From UMGS1002 sp050309735 (GTDB lineage Bacteria > Bacillota > Clostridia > Oscillospirales > CAG-272), in contig JBNRMS010000006.1 in the NCBI GenBank assembly GCA_050309735.1, positions 1 to 27,416 of the forward strand: a stretch of DNA of 27,416 nucleotides, read 5' to 3'. This document shows, piece after piece, positions 15,259 through 22,894 of this stretch. The notes under the pieces were generated by a model. That model was not told the DNA's origin, did not search any database, and was given only the letters and a program-made list of their open reading frames with translations. The translations under genes and the position numbers were made by a program. Numbering within the stretch: the stretch's first letter is position 1; each line of letters starts with the position of its first letter.

Positions 15259-16671
15259 ATGGGGCTTATCAGAGCGGCGTTTGGTGCCGCTGGCGGCACA
15301 CTTGCCGATCAGTGGAAAGAATTTTTTTGGTGTGATTCGCTTGACAAAGACGTATTGGTGGCAAGGGGTCAGAAAAAGACGACCCGGCGCTCTTCAAATT
15401 ATAAGGGAAATGACAATGTAATATCAAATGGCAGCGGAATTGCCGTTGCCGACGGTCAGTGCATGATAATAGTCGATCAAGGTAAAATAGCAGAGGTCTG
15501 CGCCGAGCCGGGAGAGTTCACATACAACTCTTCAACAGAGCCGAGTATTTTCGCCGGAAGCCTCGGTCAGTCGATAGGCGACACCTTCCGAGCCATCGGG
15601 CGCCGCTTCACGTTCGGAGGCGACCCGGGTCGCGACCAGCGGGTTTATTATATCAATATCAAGGAGCTTGTAGGCAACAAGTTCGGAACCCCCGCACCGG
15701 TGCCCTTCCGGGTGGTCGACCGCAATATCGGACTTGACGTTGATATCTCAATCCGCTGCAACGGCGTTTATTCCTATAAAATCATCAATCCCCTGCTTTT
15801 CTATACAAATGTATGCGGAAACGTGCGGGAAGAATACAGTCGCGCCGAGCTTGACGGACAGCTGAAAAGCGAATTTCTCAACGCCCTTCAGCCGGCCTTC
15901 GCAAGGATTTCCGAGCTTGGCATCCGCTACAGCGCGCTTCCCGGACACACAGTTGAGCTCTCAGACGCGATGAACGCCGTGCTTACGGCAAAATGGGCCG
16001 AGCTGCGCGGATTGTCGGTTGTTTCGGTCGCGATAAATTCGGTTACGGCATCTAAGGAAGACGAGGACATGATAAAAGAGCTTCAGCGCGCGGCCGTCCT
16101 TCGCAATCCCACGATGGCAGGCGCAACGCTGGCAAGCGCGCAGGCAGAGGCGATGAGAGCCGCCGCCTCAAACCCGAGCGGAGCGATGAGCGGATTTATG
16201 GGCTTCGGCATGGCGCAGCAGGCAGGCGGAATGAATCCCGCCACCTTCTATCAGATGGGAGCGCAGCAGCAACAAGCCGCGCAGCCGGCCGGGGCTGAAG
16301 ACGCCGGATGGGGCTGCAAGACCTGCGGACACAAAGGCAACACCGGAAAATTCTGCAAGGAATGCGGCGCGAAAAAACCCGAGAGCAAAGATAGTGCGAC
16401 TTGGGAATGCCCGAGCTGCAAGCATAATAATAATGTCGGCAAGTTCTGCGACGAATGCGGAAAGAAGAAGCCCGAGGCTGAGGGCTGGAGCTGCTCCTGC
16501 GGCAAGCTGAACAAAGGGAAGTTCTGCTCCGAGTGTGGCAAGGCAAGACCTGCCGGAGCTCCCGTATATAAATGCGATAAATGCGGCTGGACTCCGAAAA
16601 ATCCGCAGAGTCCTCCGAAATTCTGCCCCGAATGCGGCGACATCTTCGATGAGCGCGACGCGAAAAACTAA
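15259..16671 (+). CDS. ydjI: SPFH-domain protein with C-terminal zinc ribbons (YdjI-like)
   Basis: This is a membrane-associated SPFH (band 7-like) scaffold of the YdjI/virion core protein-like family. The N-terminal start MGLIRAAFGAAGGTLADQWK, the next motif VLVARGQKKTT, and VDQGKIAEVCAEPGEFTY are diagnostic. The SPFH domain covers roughly residues 55-290. A Met/Ala/Gly-rich linker leads to four Cys4-type zinc ribbons after about residue 350 (CKTCGHKGNTGKFCKECG, CPSCKHNNN...CDECG, CSCGKLNKGKFCSECG and CDKCG...CPECG). ATG 15259 has an AAAGGAG SD. It heads the operon before ydjG- and ydjH-like genes; in B. subtilis the order is ydjF(pspA)-ydjG-ydjH-ydjI. A role in envelope stress is inferred only from that relative. 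Confidence 0.88.
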   Translation: MGLIRAAFGAAGGTLADQWKEFFWCDSLDKDVLVARGQKKTTRRSSNYKGNDNVISNGSGIAVADGQCMIIVDQGKIAEVCAEPGEFTYNSSTEPSIFAGSLGQSIGDTFRAIGRRFTFGGDPGRDQRVYYINIKELVGNKFGTPAPVPFRVVDRNIGLDVDISIRCNGVYSYKIINPLLFYTNVCGNVREEYSRAELDGQLKSEFLNALQPAFARISELGIRYSALPGHTVELSDAMNAVLTAKWAELRGLSVVSVAINSVTASKEDEDMIKELQRAAVLRNPTMAGATLASAQAEAMRAAASNPSGAMSGFMGFGMAQQAGGMNPATFYQMGAQQQQAAQPAGAEDAGWGCKTCGHKGNTGKFCKECGAKKPESKDSATWECPSCKHNNNVGKFCDECGKKKPEAEGWSCSCGKLNKGKFCSECGKARPAGAPVYKCDKCGWTPKNPQSPPKFCPECGDIFDERDAKN

Positions 16672-16686
16672 GGGGTTACTTCTTAC

Positions 16687-17775
16687 ATGGCTGAATTATT
16701 AAAATATGAATGCCCCTGCTGTGGCGGCGGCATTGAATTTGACAGCGAGCTTCAAGAGATGAAGTGTCCCTTCTGCGGCACTTCCTATGAGGTTGAAACG
16801 CTGAAGTCCTACGATGAGCTGCAGAAGACAAAGTCCGAGTCTGACATGAGTTGGAACACCAAGAAAAATGAGAGGTGGCAGGGAAACGAGGCATCGGGAA
16901 TGCGGAGCTATGTCTGCGGCTCCTGCGCCGGCGAGATAATCGCCGAGAAGACAACCGGCGCCTCATTCTGCCCCTTCTGCGGCAATCCGGTTATCATGCG
17001 CGCGCAGTTCGAGGGGAGCTTGCGGCCCGACCTTGTTATTCCCTTCAAGCTTGACAAGGAGGCTGCGAAAGCGGCCCTGCGGAGGCATTATAAAGGGAAA
17101 ACCCTTATGCCCAAAGCCTTTCTTGACGAAAATCGTATTGAAAAAATCAGCGGAATTTATGTTCCCTTCTGGCTTTTCGCCGCCGACGCAGACGCCGATA
17201 TCCGCTACCGAACAACCCGCACAAGAAGGTGGAGCGATTCGAGATATATTTACACCGAAACAAGCCACTACTTAGTGCTGCGCTCGGGAACACTCGGCTT
17301 TGACAATGTTCCGGTTGACGGCTCCTCGAAAATGGCAGACGATCTTATGGAGTCAATCGAGCCGTATAACCTTGATGACGCGGTTGATTTTAAAACCGCC
17401 TATCTCTCGGGTTTCCTCGCAGACAAGTATGATATAAGCGCTGAGGCAAGCGCCGAGCACGCAAACAAACGAATCAAAACCAGCACCGAGTCGGCCTTCA
17501 CCTCAACGGTCAGGGGATACTCAAGCATTCGGACAGAGAGTTGTAATATCCGTCTTAAAAATAATGCTATTAAATACGCTCTCCTCCCGGTATGGACGCT
17601 CAACACAAAATGGCGCGGCAAGGATTATATCTTCGCAATGAACGGGCAAACCGGGCGACTTGTAGGCGATCTTCCGGTCGACTGGCGAGCATTCTGGAAA
17701 TGGTTTGGCATGCTCACAGGCGGTATCGGAGCGGTGATATCGCTAATCCTCATGATTGCGAGGGGGCTGATATGA
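16687..17775 (+). CDS. ydjG: Zinc-ribbon membrane protein (YdjG-like)
   Basis: The N-terminus YECPCCGGGIEFD ... MKCPFCG is a Cys4 TFIIB-like ribbon, and a second, YVCGSCAGEII ... FCPFCGNP, follows at about residues 74-100. The middle has the conserved VIPFKLDKEAAKAALRRHYKGK and IYVPFWLFAADADADIRYR, the hallmark of the YdjG family. A single hydrophobic helix (GMLTGGIGAVISLILMI) lies at the C-terminus. The product is 362 aa and membrane-anchored by its tail, with ribbons and domain probably cytoplasmic. ATG 16687 has an AAGGGG SD, 15 nt after the upstream stop. The 3' end overlaps the next gene by 4 nt (ATGA). The ligand and partners are unknown; genetic linkage suggests it works with the SPFH protein. 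Confidence 0.87.
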   Translation: MAELLKYECPCCGGGIEFDSELQEMKCPFCGTSYEVETLKSYDELQKTKSESDMSWNTKKNERWQGNEASGMRSYVCGSCAGEIIAEKTTGASFCPFCGNPVIMRAQFEGSLRPDLVIPFKLDKEAAKAALRRHYKGKTLMPKAFLDENRIEKISGIYVPFWLFAADADADIRYRTTRTRRWSDSRYIYTETSHYLVLRSGTLGFDNVPVDGSSKMADDLMESIEPYNLDDAVDFKTAYLSGFLADKYDISAEASAEHANKRIKTSTESAFTSTVRGYSSIRTESCNIRLKNNAIKYALLPVWTLNTKWRGKDYIFAMNGQTGRLVGDLPVDWRAFWKWFGMLTGGIGAVISLILMIARGLI

Positions 17776-18605
17776 AAAAAATCATATTTTGCTTGATTAT
17801 TCTGACTGTATGCGCTCTCCTTGCCCCCACGGCACACGCCGAGCCACCGCGCGAACACCCGCCGCGCCTTGTCGACGATGCGTCTCTTCTCACCTTTGCA
17901 GAGGCTGAATTCATCTTGGGTGAGCTTAACAGAATATCAGAAGAACAAGGCTGCGATGTGGTGGTCATAACCGTCAGTTCTATCGGCGGCAAGCGCCCCG
18001 AGGCCTTCTCAGACGACTACTTCGATTATAACGGCTATGGCATGGGCGAAAACAACAGCGGAATTCTCTTACTTATCAACATGGAGAAGCGCGACTGGCA
18101 TATTTCGACCGCCGGAAACGCCATAAATATTTTCACAGATAACCTTCTTGAATTTATCGAAGGCGAGATTCTCTTTTACCTTTCAGATGGCGATTACAAC
18201 GGGGCATTTTTGGAATTTGCCAACCTTTCCGAGAGATTTTTAATCGAAGCTCAAACAAATGGAATCAACAACCATAATTACGACGGCTACGAATACACGC
18301 CCGGAATTAAGCAATACCTTTATGCTGTCTTCCACGGCCTGTTAATAGCCGCCATAATCTCGCTTATAGTCGTCCTTATAATGAAATCGAAGCTTAAATC
18401 TGTGCGCCGCAAACTAACCGCGAGCGATTATGTCCGGCGTGGCAGTCTCAACATCACAAACTCCGCCGAATTCTATCTCTATCGCACAGTATCCCGCGTT
18501 GCCAAACCCCAAAACAATCAATCAACCTCCGGGAGGAGCGGTGGCTCAAGCATACACAGAAGCTCCTCGGGAAGATCTCACGGCGGCCGCGGGGGGAAAT
18601 TTTAA
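17772..18605 (+). CDS. ydjH: TPM-domain membrane protein (YdjH/YgcG-like)
   Basis: A signal peptide MKKIIFCLIILTVCALLAP ends near residue 23 (TAHA before EPP). The TPM domain spans about residues 30-160: LVDDASLLTFAEAEFILGEL, CDVVVITVSSIGG, DYFDYNGYGMGENNSGILLL and DWHISTAGNAINIFT. A transmembrane helix follows (GLLIAAIISLIVVLIMK, about 185-201), then a cytoplasmic tail rich in Ser, Gly, Arg and His. The TPM domain is therefore outside the cell. TPM proteins include phosphatases and photosystem II assembly factors, but the enzymatic activity is not settled. ATG 17772 overlaps ydjG by 4 nt with AGGGGG SD, so translation is coupled. At 277 aa it is of normal length. Confidence 0.87.
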   Translation: MKKIIFCLIILTVCALLAPTAHAEPPREHPPRLVDDASLLTFAEAEFILGELNRISEEQGCDVVVITVSSIGGKRPEAFSDDYFDYNGYGMGENNSGILLLINMEKRDWHISTAGNAINIFTDNLLEFIEGEILFYLSDGDYNGAFLEFANLSERFLIEAQTNGINNHNYDGYEYTPGIKQYLYAVFHGLLIAAIISLIVVLIMKSKLKSVRRKLTASDYVRRGSLNITNSAEFYLYRTVSRVAKPQNNQSTSGRSGGSSIHRSSSGRSHGGRGGKF

Positions 18606-18648
18606 GCGCTGTTCAGAGATACGGTGAAGGTGGGAATACGCAGGTAGG

Positions 18649-18691
18649 TAACTTCCCCGAAACTTCCCCCTCAAAAACTTTTAGAGCATTT
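18649..18691 (-). repeat. Dispersed intergenic repeat, copy B
   Basis: On the minus strand this reads AAATGCTC, TA, AAAGTTTTTGAG, then GGGGGAAGTTTCGGGGAAG. The first 22 bases differ from copy A (10229-10250) at two adjacent positions only. It lies in the 224-base gap after the ydj-like operon, before the terminator. Confidence 0.6.
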
Positions 18692-18781
18692 GGTTATGGC
18701 GGATTTTGAAATATGATTCTCCGCAGGAGGATTAAATGGTAAAAGCTTTGCCCATCGCCCCGATTTTCATGTCACAATATC

Positions 18782-18816
18782 AAAAAAAGAGTCTTCTTTA
18801 CGAAGTCTCTTTTTTA
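18782..18816. terminator. Bidirectional terminator between ydjH-like gene and metal ATPase
   Basis: GAGTCTTC (18789-18796) and GAAGTCTC (18802-18809) form an 8-bp stem with one T-T mismatch. It is flanked by a run of 7 A on the left and a run of 7 T on the right. It can end both the rightward ydj-like and leftward SPFH/ATPase transcripts. Confidence 0.7.
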
Positions 18817-18829
18817 TTTGTGCTCTTTC

Positions 18830-20740
18830 TTAAATCTCCCGGTCCTTCATTTTCAGAATTCTCGAGCTGTTAATCAGCACTGCGAAAGCTCCTAAATTAT
18901 GCAGCACACTCCCGGACAGTGCGCTTATTATACCAAAGGCCGAAAGCGCTACCATCGCCACGCTGATGCAGATAGACAGGACAAGATTTTGATAAATCAT
19001 CCCGCGAGTGCGCCTCGCAAGCTCGATTGCAAACGGAATGTTTTTAAGATTATTATTCATCAGCGCAATGTCGGCCGACTGAATGGCGGTGTCCGAACCC
19101 ATCGCACCCATTGCTATACCGACATCGGCTTCCTTGAGAGCCAGCGCATCGTTAATTCCGTCGCCAACTGCCAGCACGCGGCGATCTTTTTTTATGTCTC
19201 TTATTTTCTGAAGCTTATCCTCGGGCAGCAATTGGGCATATTGCGTATCAATTCCGGCTTGGCTGCGAATCATCTCGGCAGCGGAGGCGCGGTCACCCGT
19301 CAGCATAACAGTTTCTCGAACACCGAGACCGCGCAGCATATTCACGCTCTCGGCGGCATCGGGGCGCACAGTGTCATTGAAAGAAAGACGCCCCAGATAG
19401 GCACCGTCCAGCATGAGATAGCTCACCGGCCCCGTTCCCTCGGACTCGGGAATATCAGACGCACCAAGTTCGATCATCCAATCTCGGCTCCCGAAGCGGA
19501 CTATATGCCCCCCGTCGGGTGATTTTCCTTCCATTCCCCGCCCCGTAAGCTCTGTAACCTTATAGTCGCGGCTATACTCCAGTCCTTCCGCCGCGGCTGA
19601 CACGGCGCGCGACACTGGGTGCATCGACGCCGACGCGACACACGCGGCGGCCGCAAGCAGCTCATTTTTGGTAATGCCGGGCGCCGGAAGGATTTCGGTG
19701 AGCGCGAGATTGCCCTCGGTGAGTGTTCCGGTCTTATCAAAGATCACAGCGTCGATTTCGGTCAGCTCCTCGATGAATTTTGAATTTTTGATGAGGATTC
19801 CCCGCCGCGTCGCCACCGAGAGCGAGGCTATCATAGGCGCTGAGCTAACCAGCATCTGTCCGCAAGGACAGGAGACAACTAAAATCGCGATAGCCTTTGT
19901 GATATCGTTGCTGATAAGCGCAACCGCCGCCGCAATCGCAAGGGAGAGCGGTATATAATAGCTCATAAAACGGTCGATTATCCGCGATTCGGGAATTGAT
20001 ATACTCTCGGACTTTTCAAGAAGGGCAAGAATTTTCGAGAATGAAGTATCGACATATTCTTTTTTTACCTCGACAATTATCCTTCCGTCAATATTAACAG
20101 TTCCGGCATAAACATCGTCACCCGGCACAGAGTGCTTTGGCAGCGGCTCTCCGGTTAGCGACTTCTGGTCTATGTTAGTCTCGCCCCGAACTATCACACC
20201 ATCAATCGGTATTCCGGCGCCGGGCTTGACCACAATCTCCTGCCCGACCGCAAGGCTTCTGGCATCCACCACCCTCTCGACCCCGTCAAGAAGCAGAATC
20301 GCAGTTCCCTGCTGCATCCTCTTCAGCCCGTCAATAACATCGCGCCCGCCCATGATGCTTCGCTCCTCAAGAAAATGAACGAAATTTAGTATCAGCGGAA
20401 TCAGAATGGCAAGAATCAGGTCGCGATTGAAAAAAGCAGCGAGTATCGCTATAGAAACAAGAATTTCCATAGCGTTTGTAAGGTTTTTCGTGATCAGTCC
20501 TCGAAATGCGGCTGCAAAAACCGGAATCGCCTCGACAAGAAACCCAATGGTATACAGCAGTGCCGGAACAACCGGCCTATCGGGAAATAAAAGTCCAAAA
20601 ACAAACCCCACAGCAAGACAGGAAAGCGCGATGGCGGCACTGATTATTTCTTTTTTAAGACGATTCTTGCCTCTCTCGGTCAGATTCTCGCGTGAGAGAG
20701 CCTCAAGGCTTTTTATGCCCATGTTATCTATGTTTTCCAT
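18830..20740 (-). CDS. P1B-type heavy-metal-transporting ATPase (636 aa), unusual metal motifs
   Basis: It is a membrane ATPase predicted to pump transition-metal ions across the cytoplasmic membrane. Canonical parts are TGE at 196-198, the metal-site CPC at 291-293, phosphorylated Asp335 in DKTGT, His374-Pro375 (the P1B HP motif), TGD at 481-483 and GDGIND at 526-531. It lacks an N-terminal HMA or other metal-binding domain. The CPC context is CPCGQMLVSSAP rather than the common CPCALxxSTP, and the last helix has HNLGAFAVLINSSRIL, with Asn where Zn/Cd pumps have Asp (HDG). The metal is thus uncertain: Zn, Cd, Co or Mn. ATG 20740 has GAGGAGGG 4 nt upstream. It is the last gene of the six-gene LRR-SPFH operon, 10 nt after the third SPFH gene. 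Confidence 0.9.
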   Translation of the reverse strand: MENIDNMGIKSLEALSRENLTERGKNRLKKEIISAAIALSCLAVGFVFGLLFPDRPVVPALLYTIGFLVEAIPVFAAAFRGLITKNLTNAMEILVSIAILAAFFNRDLILAILIPLILNFVHFLEERSIMGGRDVIDGLKRMQQGTAILLLDGVERVVDARSLAVGQEIVVKPGAGIPIDGVIVRGETNIDQKSLTGEPLPKHSVPGDDVYAGTVNIDGRIIVEVKKEYVDTSFSKILALLEKSESISIPESRIIDRFMSYYIPLSLAIAAAVALISNDITKAIAILVVSCPCGQMLVSSAPMIASLSVATRRGILIKNSKFIEELTEIDAVIFDKTGTLTEGNLALTEILPAPGITKNELLAAAACVASASMHPVSRAVSAAAEGLEYSRDYKVTELTGRGMEGKSPDGGHIVRFGSRDWMIELGASDIPESEGTGPVSYLMLDGAYLGRLSFNDTVRPDAAESVNMLRGLGVRETVMLTGDRASAAEMIRSQAGIDTQYAQLLPEDKLQKIRDIKKDRRVLAVGDGINDALALKEADVGIAMGAMGSDTAIQSADIALMNNNLKNIPFAIELARRTRGMIYQNLVLSICISVAMVALSAFGIISALSGSVLHNLGAFAVLINSSRILKMKDREI

Positions 20741-20750
20741 GCAGCCCTCC

Positions 20751-21689
20751 TCAACTTATCACTATTTTTGTCTCACCGTCCTGAACGACTCTGACCCTGC
20801 CGATTTTCGAGATTGCCTCCGACACCTTTGCACTGTAAACCCTCATTCTCACCGCGTCGGGATTGATGTTGTATTCATCGAGCAGACCCCAAAATTCAGC
20901 AAGCTCGGTGCGCGAAGCCGCGGTGCTCTGCGAATATATAGTGTTTGCCGAGGCAACAAGAGCATTCGCCTCAGACTCAGCCTTCGGAATCAGTCTCTCG
21001 CGGTATTGCCGGGCCTCCTCTATCTGCGTGCTGGCACGCACCGTGGCCGAGTTTACCATCTCGTAGATTTCTCTGACCTCGCTTGGCACACCCACATTTG
21101 TCAGCTCTATTGTACTGATAGTCACCCCGGCGCCCGCCGCGCTCAGCTTTTCCTGAGCGCGTGAGAGCACCGCATGACCGTAGGCATCTTTTTCGCTGGT
21201 CAGAAGGCTGTTGACCGATATGCCCGCCGCCTCCTTGACCATCGCGCTGCCCACATATGCGTTTATAAGCCGTTTTATGTCGTTCACGCGGAGCGCGTAC
21301 GCCACCGGATCCGATATTACGTATTTGACAGACGCGCTGACCACAGCAATATTTTGATCTCCGGTTATAACATAGCCGTTGTTTCGCAGCGTTGTCATGC
21401 TTCCCTCGGTGTAGTGGGTTGATACCGTCTGTTCAATAACATTCCCGGTCGGCACAGTGACCACCTCATCGATTATATACGGGAATGCGAAAAGCAACCC
21501 CGGCCCATGAACCTGCTCCTCATAGCTGCCGCCAACCAGACGCCCGAAGCGCAGGATAACCGCAACCTCTCCGCTCTTAATGCTCCTTATGCCCGAGCAG
21601 CCGATAAGCACCACAATCACAAGGATAAGCCACTTAAAATATCCGGTGACGGCAGTCAGTATTTCTGCAAACAAGACATTCTTCTTCAT
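20751..21689 (-). CDS. SPFH membrane protein 3 (HflK/HflC-like, 312 aa)
   Basis: A short N-terminus and one membrane helix at about 17-35 (YFKWLILVIVVLIGCSGIR) precede an SPFH domain that begins IKSGEVAVILRFGRL and continues VHGPGLLFAFPYIIDEVV. VKYVISDPVAYALRVND and VGVPSEVREIYEMVNSAT are HflK-like. A coiled-coil stretch EEARQYRERLIPKAESEANA follows. In E. coli the HflK and HflC SPFH domains lie outside the cytoplasm and form a cage; the same topology is expected here. ATG 21689 overlaps the stop of the preceding gene by one base (TAATG), with GGGGGGAT as SD. It probably oligomerises with the two neighbouring SPFH proteins. Confidence 0.88.
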   Translation of the reverse strand: MKKNVLFAEILTAVTGYFKWLILVIVVLIGCSGIRSIKSGEVAVILRFGRLVGGSYEEQVHGPGLLFAFPYIIDEVVTVPTGNVIEQTVSTHYTEGSMTTLRNNGYVITGDQNIAVVSASVKYVISDPVAYALRVNDIKRLINAYVGSAMVKEAAGISVNSLLTSEKDAYGHAVLSRAQEKLSAAGAGVTISTIELTNVGVPSEVREIYEMVNSATVRASTQIEEARQYRERLIPKAESEANALVASANTIYSQSTAASRTELAEFWGLLDEYNINPDAVRMRVYSAKVSEAISKIGRVRVVQDGETKIVIS

Positions 21690-22894
21690 TATCCCCCCAC
21701 CCCCGCAGACCGGCTTTCAATAAGGTCGTATATGGCGTCAATAAGGGCGGTGCGGTCGTTCTCGTTAAGCTGGGTGAGGATATATGAGAGATCTTTTATT
21801 ATCACTTGGTCGGAAGCGGTCTCCCCGTCGCCGAGATATTCGGCATATCCGGTCAGTATATTAAAGGGGTATTCGTCGGCCCTTACAATCAGTATTGTAT
21901 CCTCGCCTACCGACGCGGTTATTGTATCAAGCTGTGTTAAAAAGCGGTAGAGCTCAAGATTTGCAGACTGCGCCTCGGCATAAATCTTCGCAACCTCGGT
22001 TTCGGTTCTTGCCCTTATCTCAGCCGCCTCGGTTGTGCCCTCTGATATAATTCTCTCGGCTTCGGCGTCGGCATCGGTTATAATTTTGTTTGCTTCGCTC
22101 TCAGCTCTTGAGAGTATATTGTCAATTTCCTTCTGCCGGTCGGCTCGCATCTGCTCAAAAACGCTCTCAAGGTTTGTGTCGGGCAGCGAGAGCCGGAGTA
22201 TGCTCACGTCCTTTATATTAATCCCGTAATTCCTGCCGCATATATCGCGCACGCGCTCAAAAATCTGAGCCTGTATTTCGTCGTTCTTTATCTCCTCTTT
22301 ATTAAGCGACACAAGCCCGGTTAGATTGTAAAGCCCCATAACGCTATTGGTTGCGCTGAAAACCTGATCTTTTATGAAGGAATCAACCTTGCCCTGCGAG
22401 CCGACGCTATTGTGATATAGCATAAGGTCACTTATCTCCCAGACCACATACGACTGTATGATTATATTCCGCTTATCCTTTGTGGTTGTCTCAAGGTAAT
22501 TCGACTCAAGACTCTGCACGCGCCCGTCATATGTCACAACCGTCTCAAAGGGCCAGGGCAGACGAAAATAAAGCCCCGCATGGTAAATCTCCTCGCGCAC
22601 CTCGCCAAAGCGAAGGATAATAGCGCAACTCCCCTCTCGAACCTCGGCGGTAAAGCCGAAATAAAAGAGCACGACCAGCAAAAGGGCGGCAATAATGTAC
22701 TTTACCACCCCGAAGGAATCAATCCCGCGTCGCTTTTTCCCGCCTCTGTCACCGCCGACGCTGCCGCCATTGGCGGTGTCGTTTGTGGCTGAGCCGTCAA
22801 TATTTATATCAATATCATTTTTCTTCATCATAAGCCTCATGCCGCCTTCATGGCGACTTATATAGATTTGTTTTTGGAGCTGACTGTTTATCAT
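21689..22894 (-). CDS. SPFH membrane protein 2 (HflC/HflK-like, 401 aa)
   Basis: A hydrophilic, Asp/Asn/Gly-rich N-terminus of about 60 residues precedes one membrane helix (VVKYIIAALLLVVLFYFGF, about 63-81). The SPFH domain starts EVREGSCAIILRFGEV and contains GLYFRLPWPFETVV, DKRNIIIQSYVVWEISD and LRLSLPDTNLESVFEQMRAD, typical of HflC. A long Ala/Glu-rich coiled coil (about 250-320) and an acidic, Asn-rich tail follow. The start is ATG 22894, overlapping the preceding stop by 4 nt (ATGA); ATG 22840 and 22831 are in-frame alternatives, one with GGCGGC before it. The order in the operon places it between two other SPFH paralogues. Confidence 0.86.
   Translation of the reverse strand: MINSQLQKQIYISRHEGGMRLMMKKNDIDINIDGSATNDTANGGSVGGDRGGKKRRGIDSFGVVKYIIAALLLVVLFYFGFTAEVREGSCAIILRFGEVREEIYHAGLYFRLPWPFETVVTYDGRVQSLESNYLETTTKDKRNIIIQSYVVWEISDLMLYHNSVGSQGKVDSFIKDQVFSATNSVMGLYNLTGLVSLNKEEIKNDEIQAQIFERVRDICGRNYGINIKDVSILRLSLPDTNLESVFEQMRADRQKEIDNILSRAESEANKIITDADAEAERIISEGTTEAAEIRARTETEVAKIYAEAQSANLELYRFLTQLDTITASVGEDTILIVRADEYPFNILTGYAEYLGDGETASDQVIIKDLSYILTQLNENDRTALIDAIYDLIESRSAGVGG

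Noticed and set aside
18736..18873. 45-codon frame MVKALPIAPIF... with AGGAGG 5 nt upstream
   Set aside because: The SD is good, but the frame runs through the bidirectional terminator and into the antisense 3' end of the metal ATPase; probably chance or a remnant.
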